Shown here piece after piece: positions 45,528 to 55,280 of a stretch of DNA of 64,000 bases (the first letter of the stretch is position 1; each line of letters begins with the position of its first letter). The notes below the pieces were generated by a model. That model saw only the letters and a list, made by a program, of their open reading frames with translations. It made no database searches and had not been told where the DNA came from. Source of the DNA: Sodalis praecaptivus. Lineage in GTDB: Bacteria; Pseudomonadota; Gammaproteobacteria; Enterobacterales; Enterobacteriaceae. A program made the position numbers and the translations under genes. The DNA lies in assembly GCF_000517425.1 (NCBI RefSeq), contig NZ_CP006569.1, positions 2,532,760 to 2,596,759 of the forward strand. Reading direction: 5' to 3'.

Positions 45528-46229
45528 ATGACAAATGTCAATTCGGCGATCCTTGACAGCCTTCGTCGGCAACGCTGGCTGGGCCAGCTGGACGCGGCCG
45601 CGCTGCGCCACCTGGCGTCACGCTGCCAGCGGCTCACGTTTACCCAGGGCGAGAAAATTTTTAATGAGGGAGACGATCAGCGCTTCAGCCTGTTGCTGGA
45701 GCAGGGCAGCCTAGAGATTTATCGCGATACCCGCCAGGGCGAGGAAAAGGTGTTCCAGATCCTCGGCCCCGGCCAGTGGGTGGCGCTGGCGGCGGTGTTT
45801 ATGGATCACGGCCGTTTCCCGATGAATGCCCGCGCGCGCGCCGACGGCTACGGGGTGCGCATCCCGCACGCGCTGCTGCACGATCTGTGTTTACGCTACC
45901 CTGCGCTTACGCTCAGTTTCCTGCACCATTTCTGCAATCAACTCTATGCAACGCTCAATCACGTGGACTGGCTCACTTCCAGTTCAGCGGCAGAGCGCCT
46001 GGCGGCGTGGCTGGTGGATTTCAGCCATAACGGCCAGCAGTTGGCACTTGACCTGCCGCTCAGCCGCGCCCAGCTTGCCGCCCGGTTGGGGATGCGCAGT
46101 GAGACTTTGTGCCGGCTGCTGTCCCAATGGCGCAAAGAGCATATTGTTTCCGGCATGGGCAACCGCATGCAGCTTGAGAACATCGCGTTTTTGCAAACGC
46201 TGTCCCAAGGGGCGCGGCGTCAATTTTGA
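45528..46229 (+). CDS. Crp/Fnr-family transcriptional regulator
   Basis: The 233-residue protein has the cyclic-nucleotide-like beta roll (KIFNEGDDQRFSLLLEQGSLEIYR, QILGPGQWVALAAVFMDHGRFP) and a C-terminal winged helix LSRAQLAARLGMRSETLCRLLSQW. There are no N-terminal Cys of the Fnr cluster type, and the roll lacks the cAMP-binding Arg-Ser pattern, so it is closer to the Dnr/NNR group that senses NO or haem. It is divergent from the cupin/methyltransferase pair with 138 bp between and probably controls it. Confidence 0.87.
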   Translation: MTNVNSAILDSLRRQRWLGQLDAAALRHLASRCQRLTFTQGEKIFNEGDDQRFSLLLEQGSLEIYRDTRQGEEKVFQILGPGQWVALAAVFMDHGRFPMNARARADGYGVRIPHALLHDLCLRYPALTLSFLHHFCNQLYATLNHVDWLTSSSAAERLAAWLVDFSHNGQQLALDLPLSRAQLAARLGMRSETLCRLLSQWRKEHIVSGMGNRMQLENIAFLQTLSQGARRQF

Positions 46230-46275
46230 TCCGGGTCGGCGCGGGCCCGCATTAGGCTGGCACGAGCCGGCCGGT

Positions 46276-49200
46276 TTAGCCGTACCAGGCATACCCTTTT
46301 GGTACGCGTGAAAAGCCGGCGTTAGACAACGCCTCGCCCCAGGGTCCTGCTCCGGCAGGCCGGCCATCAACCGTCTCCAGGGTAAACCCCCGCCCTTTTT
46401 CGCGCCGCAGGCCGGTCGCCAGCGCGCGCAGACTGGCGGCGAGCCAGCCGGCGATGTTGGCCTCATCGAACGCCAGGAAGGTAAGCAGTTGACGGCCGCT
46501 CGGAGCCAGATACAGCGCCAACTGACCGCCACAGATAACCACCATCGCCCCCCCGCGGCGCGACGGCCGAATGCCGGAGGGATGCGCTGGCCAAGAGAGC
46601 AGCCAGCCGAACGGATTGGCCGGATCGTAGGCCGATAGCGCCACCGCCGCCGGAAGGGTGGACGCGGGCGCCGCCAATTCCCGTAATCGCTCGATGCTAT
46701 CCTGCTCGGCGAATTGGGCGGCGCCCATGCCGTTAACGAAGCGTCCCCGCAAAATACGGCCGGCATCCTCCATGCGTCGCAGCAGCGGCAGCAGCGCCGG
46801 AAAACCGTTCGGCACCCGCTCCGCCACCGCTACGCCACGGCTGACCACGCCATAGCGATCGAACAGGCTCTCGACCCAGGTCAACAGGCGCAGCGTCGAG
46901 TTGACCGGCTCGGCGGCCAGCAACGACCAGCGTCCGGTCAGCGCGGCCGCCCCCCAGGGAGAACGTGCCGCCTGGGCGCTGGCCGGCGTCCAAACCGGTA
47001 CCCAGCCCGGCACCTGGCGCCGAGGGTGGCGCGACGCACGCGTCGGACGGGCGCGCGACGGCGTATGGGCGCCGGTCAGCGCGCGCAGCGGCAGCCAGCT
47101 GTCGCTGCTTACCCGACCCTGCCAGGCGAGGGTCCACAATGCCTGCGCCACATCCTCAGGGCCTACGTCCGCGGCGTGCTCCCCGACCGCGTCAGCCGTC
47201 AGCCGCGCCTGCACCAGCGGCGTCAGTTGCCGCACAAAATAGGCGCCGCCGTCCGCCAAAATGTCCAACAAGGCCAGATGCAGCGACGCGCTGACCGACG
47301 CGTTTACAGCCCTGCCCGCCGCCGGCGTCACGGCAACCGACGCCTCCAACGTCTTTCCCGCCGCCGGCGTTGCGGCAACCGACGCGTCCGAAACCTTCCC
47401 CGCCGACGCCGACGCACTGACCGACGCGTCCGAAACCTTTCCCGCCGGCGACGTCACGGCAACCGACGCCGCCAACGCCGCCAACGGCAACGTGGCGCCG
47501 GCCAGTTCGCGCCAGTGGAGGGATACCAACCCGTCGCCGTCGCCCAACGCGCCGTGGCCGGCCCACAGCACTTCGCCGGCGGCCAATAATTCATCCAGCA
47601 TGGCCGGCTGGTAATCCCGCACCCGCGCCGGCAAAATTTGGCTTTCCCACAGCGAGGCCGGCAAAGCCAGCCCCGAAAGCTGCTCAACCACCCGCGCCAG
47701 CCCGTCGACGCCGTCATACGCCCCCACCGTCACGCCGTCCGTCGGCAGCGATGTCGCCGGCGCGGCGTCCGTCACCACGCCCTGGCGCTCGAGCATCAGC
47801 CGCACGAACGCCGCGCGCGGCACCGCGCGGGTCGCCTCGCGCGCCGCCTGTAAAGATCGCGCCCGCAGGCGGCGGAACACCTCATCCCAGACCCACTCCC
47901 GGCGGCTACCGGTGTCCCCTTCCCCCGCGCCGGCGACATTGCAGGGCAGCAGCCGGCCCCGATCGCGCAATTGCCCTAGCTGCTCATTGACGATAGCGAC
48001 GCCCAGGCCAAAATGGGCCGCCGCCTGGGCGGAAGTAAAAGGCCCGTGGGTGCGGGCATAGCGGCTGAGCAGATCGCGCACCGGCGCGTCGACGGCCTGT
48101 AAAAAGGCCGCGGGAACGCCCGGCGGCAGCGCGACACCCAGCCCGTCACGCAGGCGGGCGGCATCTTCCACGCTCGCCCAGCGGCGATGGGCGCCCAGGG
48201 TCACGGGAATGATCCGCCCGGCCGCCGCTAACTGCGCCAGCGCGACGTCCACCTCGTCGGCCCTCTCCTGCACCAGGCGCGCCGCGATTTCCGCATGCGT
48301 CAGCGGCCCCAGCTCGCGCAACACATCGGCCAGGCCCTCTACCCCCTTCACCCGGCGCTCGGGGGCGGTGTGCTGCAACTCCTCGCCGACCTGCGCCACC
48401 ACCTGCGGGTCGAGCAGTTCGCCGAGTTCCCCCTGCTCCAGCAGCTCGCTGAGCAACCCGCTATCCAGCGACAGGACCGACGCCCGACGCTCGGCCAGCG
48501 GCGCATCGCCCTGATACATAAACTCCGCCACATAGCCGAACAGCAGGTTGGCGGCAAACGGCGACGGGACGTCGGTCGTGGCTTCCACCAGCCGCACCGC
48601 GCCGTCATGCAGCCGCTGCATCAGCCCCTGTAGCGCGCCCAAATCATACACATCCTGTAAACACTCCCTGGCGGTCTCGATAATCAGCGGGAAATCGTCA
48701 TGGCTACGGGCGATTTCCAGCAGTTGTCCGGCGCGCAGGCGCTGCTGCCACAGCGGCGAACGTTTGCCGGGGCGGCGGCGCGGCAATAACAGCGCGCGCG
48801 CCGCGCATTCGCGAAAACGCGCGGCGAACAACGCCGACTGCCCCACCGCATCGGTGACGATAGTGCGCAGCGCAAGCGGATCGAAGACGTACAGCTCCGC
48901 GCCGGGCACCCGCCCTACGCTGTCGGGAATGCGCACCGTGATACCATCGTCGCTGGCCACCACCGCCGGATCCACATGCAACCGCTGGCGGATACGTGCC
49001 GCGATCGCTAGCGCCCAGGGCGCATGTACGCGCTGACCGTATGGCGAGTGCAGCATCACCCGCCAGTCGCCACTCTCATCGCGGCAACGTTCCACCACCA
49101 GCGTCCGGTCGGTGGGAAGCGTAGACGTGGCCTCCCGCTGCGCCGCCACCAGCGTCAGCAGATTGTTCAGCGCGTTGTCGTCCAACCCGGCGGCCCGCAG

Positions 49201-51177
49201 CCGCACCGCCAGCGGATCCGCTGGCGTCAGGTGCGACGAACCCGCCGCCGCCTCCACTTCCCGTAGAAAAGCGCCGATGGCTTCCCCCAACTCCGCCGGG
49301 CGCCCTGGATTGTCCCCGTGCCAAAACGGCAGACGGGCAGAGCGACCGGGCGCCGGGATGACCACGACCTGATCGTGGGTAATTTGCTGAATACGCCACG
49401 AGGTGGCGCCGAGGGTAATCACATCGTTTACCCGTGATTCGTAAACCATCTCCTCGTCCAGCTCGCCCACCCGTCGCGCGCCGCGCTGTTCCTCCCCTTC
49501 GGGCAACACGACGCTGAACATGCCGCGATCCGGGATGGTGCCGCCGCTGGTGACCGCCAATTGCTGCGCCCCGGGCCTCGCGGTCAGTAGGCCGCTGCGG
49601 CGATCCCACACCAGGCGCGGGCGGAATTCGCCGAACTCCTCCGAGGGATAACGGCCGGCCAGCATATCCAGCGTGGCGTCGAAGGCGCTGCGCGGCAGAG
49701 CGCGAAACGGATCCGCACGCCGCACCAGCGCATACCATTGATCGATTTGCACCGGCGCCATCGCCACCGCGGCCACCGTCTGCTGCGCCAGCACGTCGAG
49801 GGGATTGCGCGGCGGCGCCACCGCCTCAAGACGCCCCGCCAGCATCCGCTCCACCGTGACGGCGGCATCAACAAGATCGCGCCGGGTGCGCGGGTAAATC
49901 ACCCCCGCCGACACGCCGCCGACATGATGGCCGGCCCGGCCCACGCGTTGGAGCGCGCTGGCCACCGACGGCGGCGCCCCGACTTGAATCACCTGGTCGA
50001 CCAATCCCATATCAATACCCAGTTCAAGGCTCGACGTCGCCACCACGCAGCGCAACTCCCCGGCTTTGAGCGCGCTCTCGATGGCCGCGCGTTGCTCTTT
50101 GGACACCGAACCGTGATGGGAGCGGGCCAGCGTCGGCGTCTCGCCGTCGGCGCGTTTGCCGGTCCCGCCCGCGGAGGAGTGATACTGAAGGGGCGGCTCG
50201 GGGGTTGGGGGGGCGGCAGCGATGCGTTCGGCATAGCGTTCATTGAGGCGGGCCGTCAGCTTTTCCGCCAGCCCGCGGGAGTTGGCGAACACAATCGTGG
50301 CGCGGCAGGCCAGGATGCGTTCAAGAATAGCGGCTTCCACATGCGGCCAGATCGATCCGGCGCGGCCGCCGGCTTGCGATCCCGGCCCCGGCGCGTCGCG
50401 CGCCGGAATGTCGGTCATATCCTCCACCGGCACCGCAATCGTGACCTCCAGCGTCCGGCTTGACGTCGGATTGACCACCGTCACCGGCCGCACGCCGCCC
50501 AAAAAGTCCGCCACGCGCTCGACCGGCCTGACCGTCGCCGACAGGCCGATACGCTGCGCGGGGGCGGGCAGCAGCGCATCAAGCCGCTCCAGACTGAGCG
50601 CCAGATGCGCGCCGCGTTTCGTGCCGGCCACCGCATGGATCTCGTCGATAATCACCGTGGTCACACCGCGCAGCGTCTCGCGCGCTTTGGCGGTCAACAT
50701 CAGGTACAACGATTCGGGCGTGGTAATCAGAATGTCCGGCGGCCGGCGCTGCAGGACGGCGCGTTCGGCGGCGGGGGTGTCGCCGGTGCGCATCCCCACC
50801 GTCAAGGTGACGGCGGCATCGCCCCGCCGGCGACGTATATCGCTGACCCCGTCCAGCGGCAGGCGCAAGTTGCGCCGCACGTCGGCCCCCAGCGCTTTTA
50901 TCGGCGAGATGTACAGGACGCGGGTCGTGGTGTGGCGCGCGTCGGCCGGTTCGTTCTCACGCTCGCGAAATAAGCGGTCGATGGCGTGCAAAAACGCCGC
51001 CAGCGTTTTGCCGGAGCCGGTGGGGGCTATCACCAGCGTGCAATCGCCGGCGCCGATGGCCGACCAGGCGGCCTGCTGCGCCGGCGTCGCCTGCGTGAAG
51101 GCGCTGGCGAACCACGCTTGGGTCGCAGGCTGAAAGCGGTATTGCGGATCCTCAGGCAGCGGAGTGATGTTGGCCAT
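46276..51177 (-). CDS. lhr: Lhr-type large superfamily 2 helicase
   Basis: The 1633-residue protein has Walker A APTGSGKTLAAFLHA, TTPESLYLMLT, DEIHAVAGTKRGAHL (motif II DEIH), SATVRPVERVADFL, SLELGIDMGLVDQVIQVG and QRVGRAGHHVGG (motif VI). This is the Lhr core, followed by the WH, beta-barrel and long C-terminal extension typical of the 1500-residue enteric type. It is a 3'-5' ATP-dependent nucleic-acid helicase of DNA repair. It is about 95 residues longer than E. coli Lhr, partly through a repeat at 47297-47464. The gene is convergent with the Crp/Fnr gene. Confidence 0.92.
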   Translation of the reverse strand: MANITPLPEDPQYRFQPATQAWFASAFTQATPAQQAAWSAIGAGDCTLVIAPTGSGKTLAAFLHAIDRLFRERENEPADARHTTTRVLYISPIKALGADVRRNLRLPLDGVSDIRRRRGDAAVTLTVGMRTGDTPAAERAVLQRRPPDILITTPESLYLMLTAKARETLRGVTTVIIDEIHAVAGTKRGAHLALSLERLDALLPAPAQRIGLSATVRPVERVADFLGGVRPVTVVNPTSSRTLEVTIAVPVEDMTDIPARDAPGPGSQAGGRAGSIWPHVEAAILERILACRATIVFANSRGLAEKLTARLNERYAERIAAAPPTPEPPLQYHSSAGGTGKRADGETPTLARSHHGSVSKEQRAAIESALKAGELRCVVATSSLELGIDMGLVDQVIQVGAPPSVASALQRVGRAGHHVGGVSAGVIYPRTRRDLVDAAVTVERMLAGRLEAVAPPRNPLDVLAQQTVAAVAMAPVQIDQWYALVRRADPFRALPRSAFDATLDMLAGRYPSEEFGEFRPRLVWDRRSGLLTARPGAQQLAVTSGGTIPDRGMFSVVLPEGEEQRGARRVGELDEEMVYESRVNDVITLGATSWRIQQITHDQVVVIPAPGRSARLPFWHGDNPGRPAELGEAIGAFLREVEAAAGSSHLTPADPLAVRLRAAGLDDNALNNLLTLVAAQREATSTLPTDRTLVVERCRDESGDWRVMLHSPYGQRVHAPWALAIAARIRQRLHVDPAVVASDDGITVRIPDSVGRVPGAELYVFDPLALRTIVTDAVGQSALFAARFRECAARALLLPRRRPGKRSPLWQQRLRAGQLLEIARSHDDFPLIIETARECLQDVYDLGALQGLMQRLHDGAVRLVEATTDVPSPFAANLLFGYVAEFMYQGDAPLAERRASVLSLDSGLLSELLEQGELGELLDPQVVAQVGEELQHTAPERRVKGVEGLADVLRELGPLTHAEIAARLVQERADEVDVALAQLAAAGRIIPVTLGAHRRWASVEDAARLRDGLGVALPPGVPAAFLQAVDAPVRDLLSRYARTHGPFTSAQAAAHFGLGVAIVNEQLGQLRDRGRLLPCNVAGAGEGDTGSRREWVWDEVFRRLRARSLQAAREATRAVPRAAFVRLMLERQGVVTDAAPATSLPTDGVTVGAYDGVDGLARVVEQLSGLALPASLWESQILPARVRDYQPAMLDELLAAGEVLWAGHGALGDGDGLVSLHWRELAGATLPLAALAASVAVTSPAGKVSDASVSASASAGKVSDASVAATPAAGKTLEASVAVTPAAGRAVNASVSASLHLALLDILADGGAYFVRQLTPLVQARLTADAVGEHAADVGPEDVAQALWTLAWQGRVSSDSWLPLRALTGAHTPSRARPTRASRHPRRQVPGWVPVWTPASAQAARSPWGAAALTGRWSLLAAEPVNSTLRLLTWVESLFDRYGVVSRGVAVAERVPNGFPALLPLLRRMEDAGRILRGRFVNGMGAAQFAEQDSIERLRELAAPASTLPAAVALSAYDPANPFGWLLSWPAHPSGIRPSRRGGAMVVICGGQLALYLAPSGRQLLTFLAFDEANIAGWLAASLRALATGLRREKGRGFTLETVDGRPAGAGPWGEALSNAGFSRVPKGYAWYG
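47297..47464. repeat. 42-bp in-frame minisatellite inside lhr
   Basis: Four tandem copies of a 42-bp unit begin at 47297, 47339, 47381 and 47423, each starting GACGC and containing CCCGCCG. Units 3 and 4 are nearly identical in their first half. The length is a multiple of 3, so Lhr gains a 14-residue repeat (pattern AGK-x-x-x-ASV-A-x-x). It probably forms a flexible linker in the C-terminal part of the protein. Confidence 0.85.
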
Positions 51178-51503
51178 CGTTTAGCCGCGTCCGCGGATGT
51201 GAGCAGCGCGCGCCGCCGGCGAGCCGGGAACCGCGCGCGACGCCAGGTTGTTAATCATGGTCTGGGCTCCTTGTCCGTTACGGAAAACCCGCCGCGCCGC
51301 TTGAGCCTTCAGAGGGACAGACCGCAAGCGGCGCGCGGGCCGTTAATAACAGCTTAGCATTATTGCCGTCTTCCTATTATCGTCACCACCCGCGATCCCG
51401 TCGTCACGGCAGCGTCATCATTTTGCCATGTTATTGCAGCATTCGCTGCGCACACTAGCGCCAGCCGATGATTATCACGCTTGCAATAGGCACCGCTTTC
51501 GCC
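51178..51503. other. Divergent intergenic region, lhr / ugp-type operon
   Basis: No gene is seen in 326 bases. Several GTCA motifs occur in the right half, among them a candidate Pho box at 51412-51429. An ATG at 51468 in frame with the permease is an alternative start for that gene. Confidence 0.5.
51412..51429 (+). promoter_or_regulatory. Weak Pho-box-like sequence upstream of ugp-type operon
   Basis: GCGTCATCATTTTGCCAT matches about 12 of 18 positions of the PhoB consensus (CTGTCAT, spacer, CTGTCAC). ugp operons of enterics are known PhoB targets. One imperfect match alone is weak evidence. Confidence 0.3.
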
Positions 51504-52376
51504 ATGAAAAAACACTGCCTCCCCTGGTTAATCCTGTCGCCCTCACTCGTGTTTTTACTGTTGTTTACCTACTTTCCGCTGCTCCGTTCGGTGTATGACA
51601 GCCTGTTTGACAGCCGCATGGCGGTGAATGACCCGCCGTTCGTGGGCATGGATAATTTTATCCGCCTGCTGCAAGACAGCGTATTTTGGCGGGCGCTGGG
51701 CAATAATATTGTCTATATCCTGCTGACGGTGGTGCCGGGGGTAGTATTGGCGCTGCTGCTGGCGGTGGCGCTGTGGGAAAACCACCGCGTCAATCGCTGG
51801 CTGCGCACGGCGTTCTTTTTTCCGATGATCGTTCCTATGGTCAGCGCCGCCGCCCTGTGGCTGTTTATTTTCATGCCCGGTCTGGGGCTGCTCGATCATG
51901 CGCTATCGATGTTCTTCGGCCCGCTCAATACCAACTACCTCGGGCGCAGCAATAGCGCGCTGCTGGCGCTATCGCTTATCGGCGTGTGGAAGTTCGCCGG
52001 TTACTACATGCTCTTTTTCCTCGCCGGGCTGCAGGGCATTCCCGCTTCGACCCGGGAGGCCGCAATTATGGAAGGCGCCTCCCCCTCCCAGGTGTTTTTC
52101 GGCGTCACGCTGCCGTTGCTGCGGCCCACGCTAAGCTTTGTCGTTACCACCGCGTTGATCTACGCCATCACGCAAATCGACCACGTCGCGGTAATGACCC
52201 GCGGCGGGCCGGATAACGCCACCACCGTACTGCTGTACTACATTCAGAATCTCGCCTGGGATACCCACGATCTTGGTAAAGCTTCCGCCGCGACTTTTAT
52301 CACGCTGCTGGGGCTGTTTGCTTTTTCGCTGTTCAATCTGAAACTGCTGGAAAAAGGGGCGCATTATGAGCGTTGA
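51504..52376 (+). CDS. Glycerophosphodiester-type ABC transporter permease (UgpA-like)
   Basis: The 290-residue membrane subunit has a basic start, WLILSPSLVFLLLFTYFPLL, and an EAA loop GIPASTREAAIMEGASPSQVF. Its place before a UgpE-type permease, gpdQ, an ATPase and a binding protein defines a ugp-like importer. The ATG at 51504 gives the family N-terminus; ATG 51468 would add 12 residues, and neither has a strong ribosome site. It overlaps the next permease by 11 bp. Confidence 0.85.
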   Translation: MKKHCLPWLILSPSLVFLLLFTYFPLLRSVYDSLFDSRMAVNDPPFVGMDNFIRLLQDSVFWRALGNNIVYILLTVVPGVVLALLLAVALWENHRVNRWLRTAFFFPMIVPMVSAAALWLFIFMPGLGLLDHALSMFFGPLNTNYLGRSNSALLALSLIGVWKFAGYYMLFFLAGLQGIPASTREAAIMEGASPSQVFFGVTLPLLRPTLSFVVTTALIYAITQIDHVAVMTRGGPDNATTVLLYYIQNLAWDTHDLGKASAATFITLLGLFAFSLFNLKLLEKGAHYER

Positions 52377-53253
52377 TCTGGCCTCCAACCCAACGGCGCC
52401 CAAGCGCCTTTCCCTCCCGGCAGGGTGGCGCTTACGCCGCTCGTTACCGGCGACGCTTACCCTGCTGCTGGTCTGTCTGGCCTTGCTGTGGGTAAGTCCG
52501 TTCCTGTGGATGCTCTCCTCCGCCTTTAGCGCCAGCACCTTCGGCGAGGGCATGGCGTCGCTGCTGCCGCGCTGGCCGTTAACGCTGGACAATTTTCGCG
52601 ACGCCTGGCAGAGCGCGGACTGGCTCAGCCTGTACGGCAACACCCTGCTGTTTGCCGGCGGCACTTTCCTGGTGCAGCTATTAACCATCACCACCGCCGG
52701 CTACGTGTTCGCCTGCCACGAGTTTCGCGGTAAACGAACGCTGTTTGTCCTGTTTCTGGTGCAGTTGATGATCATGCCGGTCATGATGATGGTGCCGAAT
52801 ATGCTCACCCTGAACACCTTCGGCCTGTTAAATACGCTATTGGGCGTCATGATGCCCTATTTCACCTCCGCCTTCGGCGTCTTTCTGATGCGTCAGGCAT
52901 TCATGTCGATTCCCAAAGAAATGGAAGACGCGGCCTTAATGGAGGGCTGTCGCTGGTGGCAGGTGCTGTTCAACGTGCTGCTGCCGATGTCCTGGCCCAC
53001 CGTCCTGGCGTTCGCCACCGTCAGTATTACCTATCACTGGAACGAATACCTCTGGCCGCTGATGATGCTCAACGACCCGGATAAACAGGTTCTGACGGTC
53101 GGTCTGGTGTCCTTCGCCATGGGCGCCGAGTCGGGAGGCCAGTGGGGCATGATAAGCGCGGGCACGCTGATGGTCTGCCTGCCGCTGATGCTGGCTTTTA
53201 TCGTATTTCAAAAACAGTTTCTGAAAAGCTTCGGTTTTTCAGGCATTAAATAA
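52366..53253 (+). CDS. Glycerophosphodiester-type ABC transporter permease (UgpE-like)
   Basis: The 295-residue membrane subunit has PFLWMLSSAFSASTF near the N-terminus, and an EAA loop FMSIPKEMEDAALMEGCRWW. TYHWNEYLWPLMMLND is the usual UgpE/MalG signature late in the protein. It overlaps the first permease by 11 bp and is followed after 9 bp by gpdQ. Confidence 0.87.
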   Translation: MSVDLASNPTAPKRLSLPAGWRLRRSLPATLTLLLVCLALLWVSPFLWMLSSAFSASTFGEGMASLLPRWPLTLDNFRDAWQSADWLSLYGNTLLFAGGTFLVQLLTITTAGYVFACHEFRGKRTLFVLFLVQLMIMPVMMMVPNMLTLNTFGLLNTLLGVMMPYFTSAFGVFLMRQAFMSIPKEMEDAALMEGCRWWQVLFNVLLPMSWPTVLAFATVSITYHWNEYLWPLMMLNDPDKQVLTVGLVSFAMGAESGGQWGMISAGTLMVCLPLMLAFIVFQKQFLKSFGFSGIK

Positions 53254-53262
53254 GGAGTGCTC

Positions 53263-54090
53263 ATGTTTCTGGCGCAGATATCCGACACCCACTTTCGCAG
53301 TCCCGGGCAAAAACTGTACGGATTTATCGATGTTAACGCCGCCAATGCCGAGGTGGTCTCCCAGCTTAACGCGCTGCGCGAACGGCCGGATGCCGTTATC
53401 GTCAGCGGCGATATCGTCAATTGCGGCCGCCCGCAGGAATACCGCATGGCGCGGGAGATCCTGGGCACGTTGCGCTACCCACTATTCCTCATCCCCGGCA
53501 ATCATGACGATAAAGCCCACTTCCTGGAGTATTTGCACCCCTTGTGCCCGCAGCTCGGCACCGATCCGCACAATATGCGCTATGCCATCGACGACTACCC
53601 CACCCGCCTGCTGTTTATCGATTCCAGCCTTGCCGGCAGCTCAAAAGGGTTTTTGACCGACGAGACGCTGGCGTGGCTGGCGGCCGAATTGGCGGCCGGC
53701 GGCAATAAACCCACCGCCCTTTTTATGCATCATCCCCCTTTGCCGTTAGGATCGGCGCAGATGGACCCCATCGCCTGTGAAAACGGCCATCTGCTGCTGG
53801 CGCTGGTAGCGCGCTTTCCGTCGCTAATGCGCATCTTCTGCGGCCATAACCACTGTCTGATTATGACCCAATACCGCCAGGCGACCATTGCCACCGTGCC
53901 CGCCACCGTACATCAGGTGCCCTATTTTCACGACGACCCCCGCCCCTACTACACCCTGTCGCCGCCGGCCTGTTTGATGCACCGCCAGGAACAGCAGCAA
54001 TGGATAAGCTATTTGCACCCGCTGACGCAGACCGCCGGCCCGTGGTTGTATGACGAGGCCATCAGTTGCCCGCTGGATGAGGGGGAGTAG
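53263..54090 (+). CDS. gpdQ: Glycerophosphodiester phosphodiesterase GpdQ
   Basis: The 275-residue binuclear metallohydrolase has all the metal ligands of Klebsiella aerogenes GpdQ at the same numbers: Asp8, His10, Asp50, Asn80, His156, His195 and His197. The segments [36 protein letters not shown] and CGHNH show this. The C-terminal end [12 protein letters not shown] also matches. It cleaves glycerophosphodiesters to glycerol-3-phosphate and an alcohol in the cytosol. The start is ATG 53263, with AAGGAG five bases upstream. It sits inside the importer operon, so substrate import and cleavage are co-expressed. Confidence 0.95.
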   Translation: MFLAQISDTHFRSPGQKLYGFIDVNAANAEVVSQLNALRERPDAVIVSGDIVNCGRPQEYRMAREILGTLRYPLFLIPGNHDDKAHFLEYLHPLCPQLGTDPHNMRYAIDDYPTRLLFIDSSLAGSSKGFLTDETLAWLAAELAAGGNKPTALFMHHPPLPLGSAQMDPIACENGHLLLALVARFPSLMRIFCGHNHCLIMTQYRQATIATVPATVHQVPYFHDDPRPYYTLSPPACLMHRQEQQQWISYLHPLTQTAGPWLYDEAISCPLDEGE

Positions 54091-54092
54091 TC

Positions 54093-55280
54093 ATGCTACG
54101 CCTGCAAAATGTCACCAAACGCTTCGAGGAGAAAACGGCGCTCGACGGCGTAACGCTGGAAATCGCCGCAGGGGAATTTTTGGTGCTGGTCGGCCCCTCC
54201 GGCTGCGGTAAAAGCACGCTTTTACGCCTGCTGGCCGGGCTGGAGCACCCAAGCCACGGCGAAATCTGGCTCGATGAGGTCAACATTACTGCCGCCTCCC
54301 CGCGACAGCGCAACTTCGCCATGATTTTCCAGAACTACGCCCTGTTCCCGCATTTGTCGGTCAAAGACAATATCACCTTCGGCATGCGGGTCCGACGCGA
54401 GCCGAAAGCCGGCTGGTCAGCCCGCGTGGCGCAGGTGGCGCGCATGCTGGAGCTCGACGATCTGCTGGAAAGAAAACCCGCCAAACTCTCCGGCGGTCAG
54501 CGCCAGCGGGTGGCCATGGCGCGCGCCATCGTGCGCGATCCGCGGCTGTTTTTGATGGACGAACCGCTGTCCAATCTGGACGCCAGACTGCGCGGCGACG
54601 TCCGCGACAGTATCATGGCGCTGCACCGACAATTGCGCACCGCTACCGTTTACGTCACCCATGATCAAATCGAAGCCATGTCGATGGCGGATCGCATCGT
54701 GGTCCTTGACCAGGGCCGGGTTCAGCAAATTGGTCCGCCGGAATACGTCTATGCCCGGCCGGCCAATGTTTTTGTCGCGGGGTTCATCGGCTCGCCGGGC
54801 ATGAATCTCCTGACCCTACCTTGCGAGCGGGGCGCGATAGCGCTGGGCGCGCAGTCGTACTTGCTGCCCGCGCCGGCGCAACAGCGGGACAGCGTTATTG
54901 TCGGGATCCGCCCGGAACACATCACCGATGACCTACAGGGCACCCGGCAATTGCTCTGCCTGCCGGCCACCGTGACGCAGCGAGAACTGATGGGGGCGGA
55001 CTATCTGCTTCACATCAGCACGCCTATCGGCGCGCTGCGCTATTGCCGTAAAAACCGCGGCGACGCCCCCCGGTTGGGCGACAGTTTATCCATCGGTTTT
55101 TCCCCCATTGATATCCATCTTTTTGATGCGCAAACGCAGCGCGCTTTATACCAGGAGACCCCCCATGCATCTGCCTCTGACACAGCGCTTACCGGCGCTC
55201 ACCTTTATCATCTCGCTCACGCTTTGCGTCAGCGCGCGGGCGAAGGAGAACATCGACTTCATGTTTCCGGCCCCGGTTGA
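54093..55280 (+). CDS. ugpC: UgpC-type ABC ATPase with C-terminal extension overlapping the next gene
   Basis: The 395-residue ATPase has GPSGCGKST, IFQNYALFPHLSV, LSGGQRQRV, LFLMDEPLSNLDARLRGD and VTHDQ, and a MOI domain ending IDIHLFDAQTQRALY. Known UgpC/MalK proteins end near this point. Here the frame runs on for about 44 residues (QETPHASASDTALTG and onward) that lie over the first 116 bp of the next gene in another frame. The extension is probably without function, or the original stop was lost. The gene starts 2 bp after gpdQ, with GGGGGAG before it. Confidence 0.9.
   Translation: MLRLQNVTKRFEEKTALDGVTLEIAAGEFLVLVGPSGCGKSTLLRLLAGLEHPSHGEIWLDEVNITAASPRQRNFAMIFQNYALFPHLSVKDNITFGMRVRREPKAGWSARVAQVARMLELDDLLERKPAKLSGGQRQRVAMARAIVRDPRLFLMDEPLSNLDARLRGDVRDSIMALHRQLRTATVYVTHDQIEAMSMADRIVVLDQGRVQQIGPPEYVYARPANVFVAGFIGSPGMNLLTLPCERGAIALGAQSYLLPAPAQQRDSVIVGIRPEHITDDLQGTRQLLCLPATVTQRELMGADYLLHISTPIGALRYCRKNRGDAPRLGDSLSIGFSPIDIHLFDAQTQRALYQETPHASASDTALTGAHLYHLAHALRQRAGEGEHRLHVSGPG

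Noticed and set aside
50243-51133. Long plus-strand open frames (up to 296 codons) opposite lhr
   Set aside because: The Lhr helicase motifs on the complement are unambiguous; the plus frames lack any family motif and are shadows of GC-rich code.
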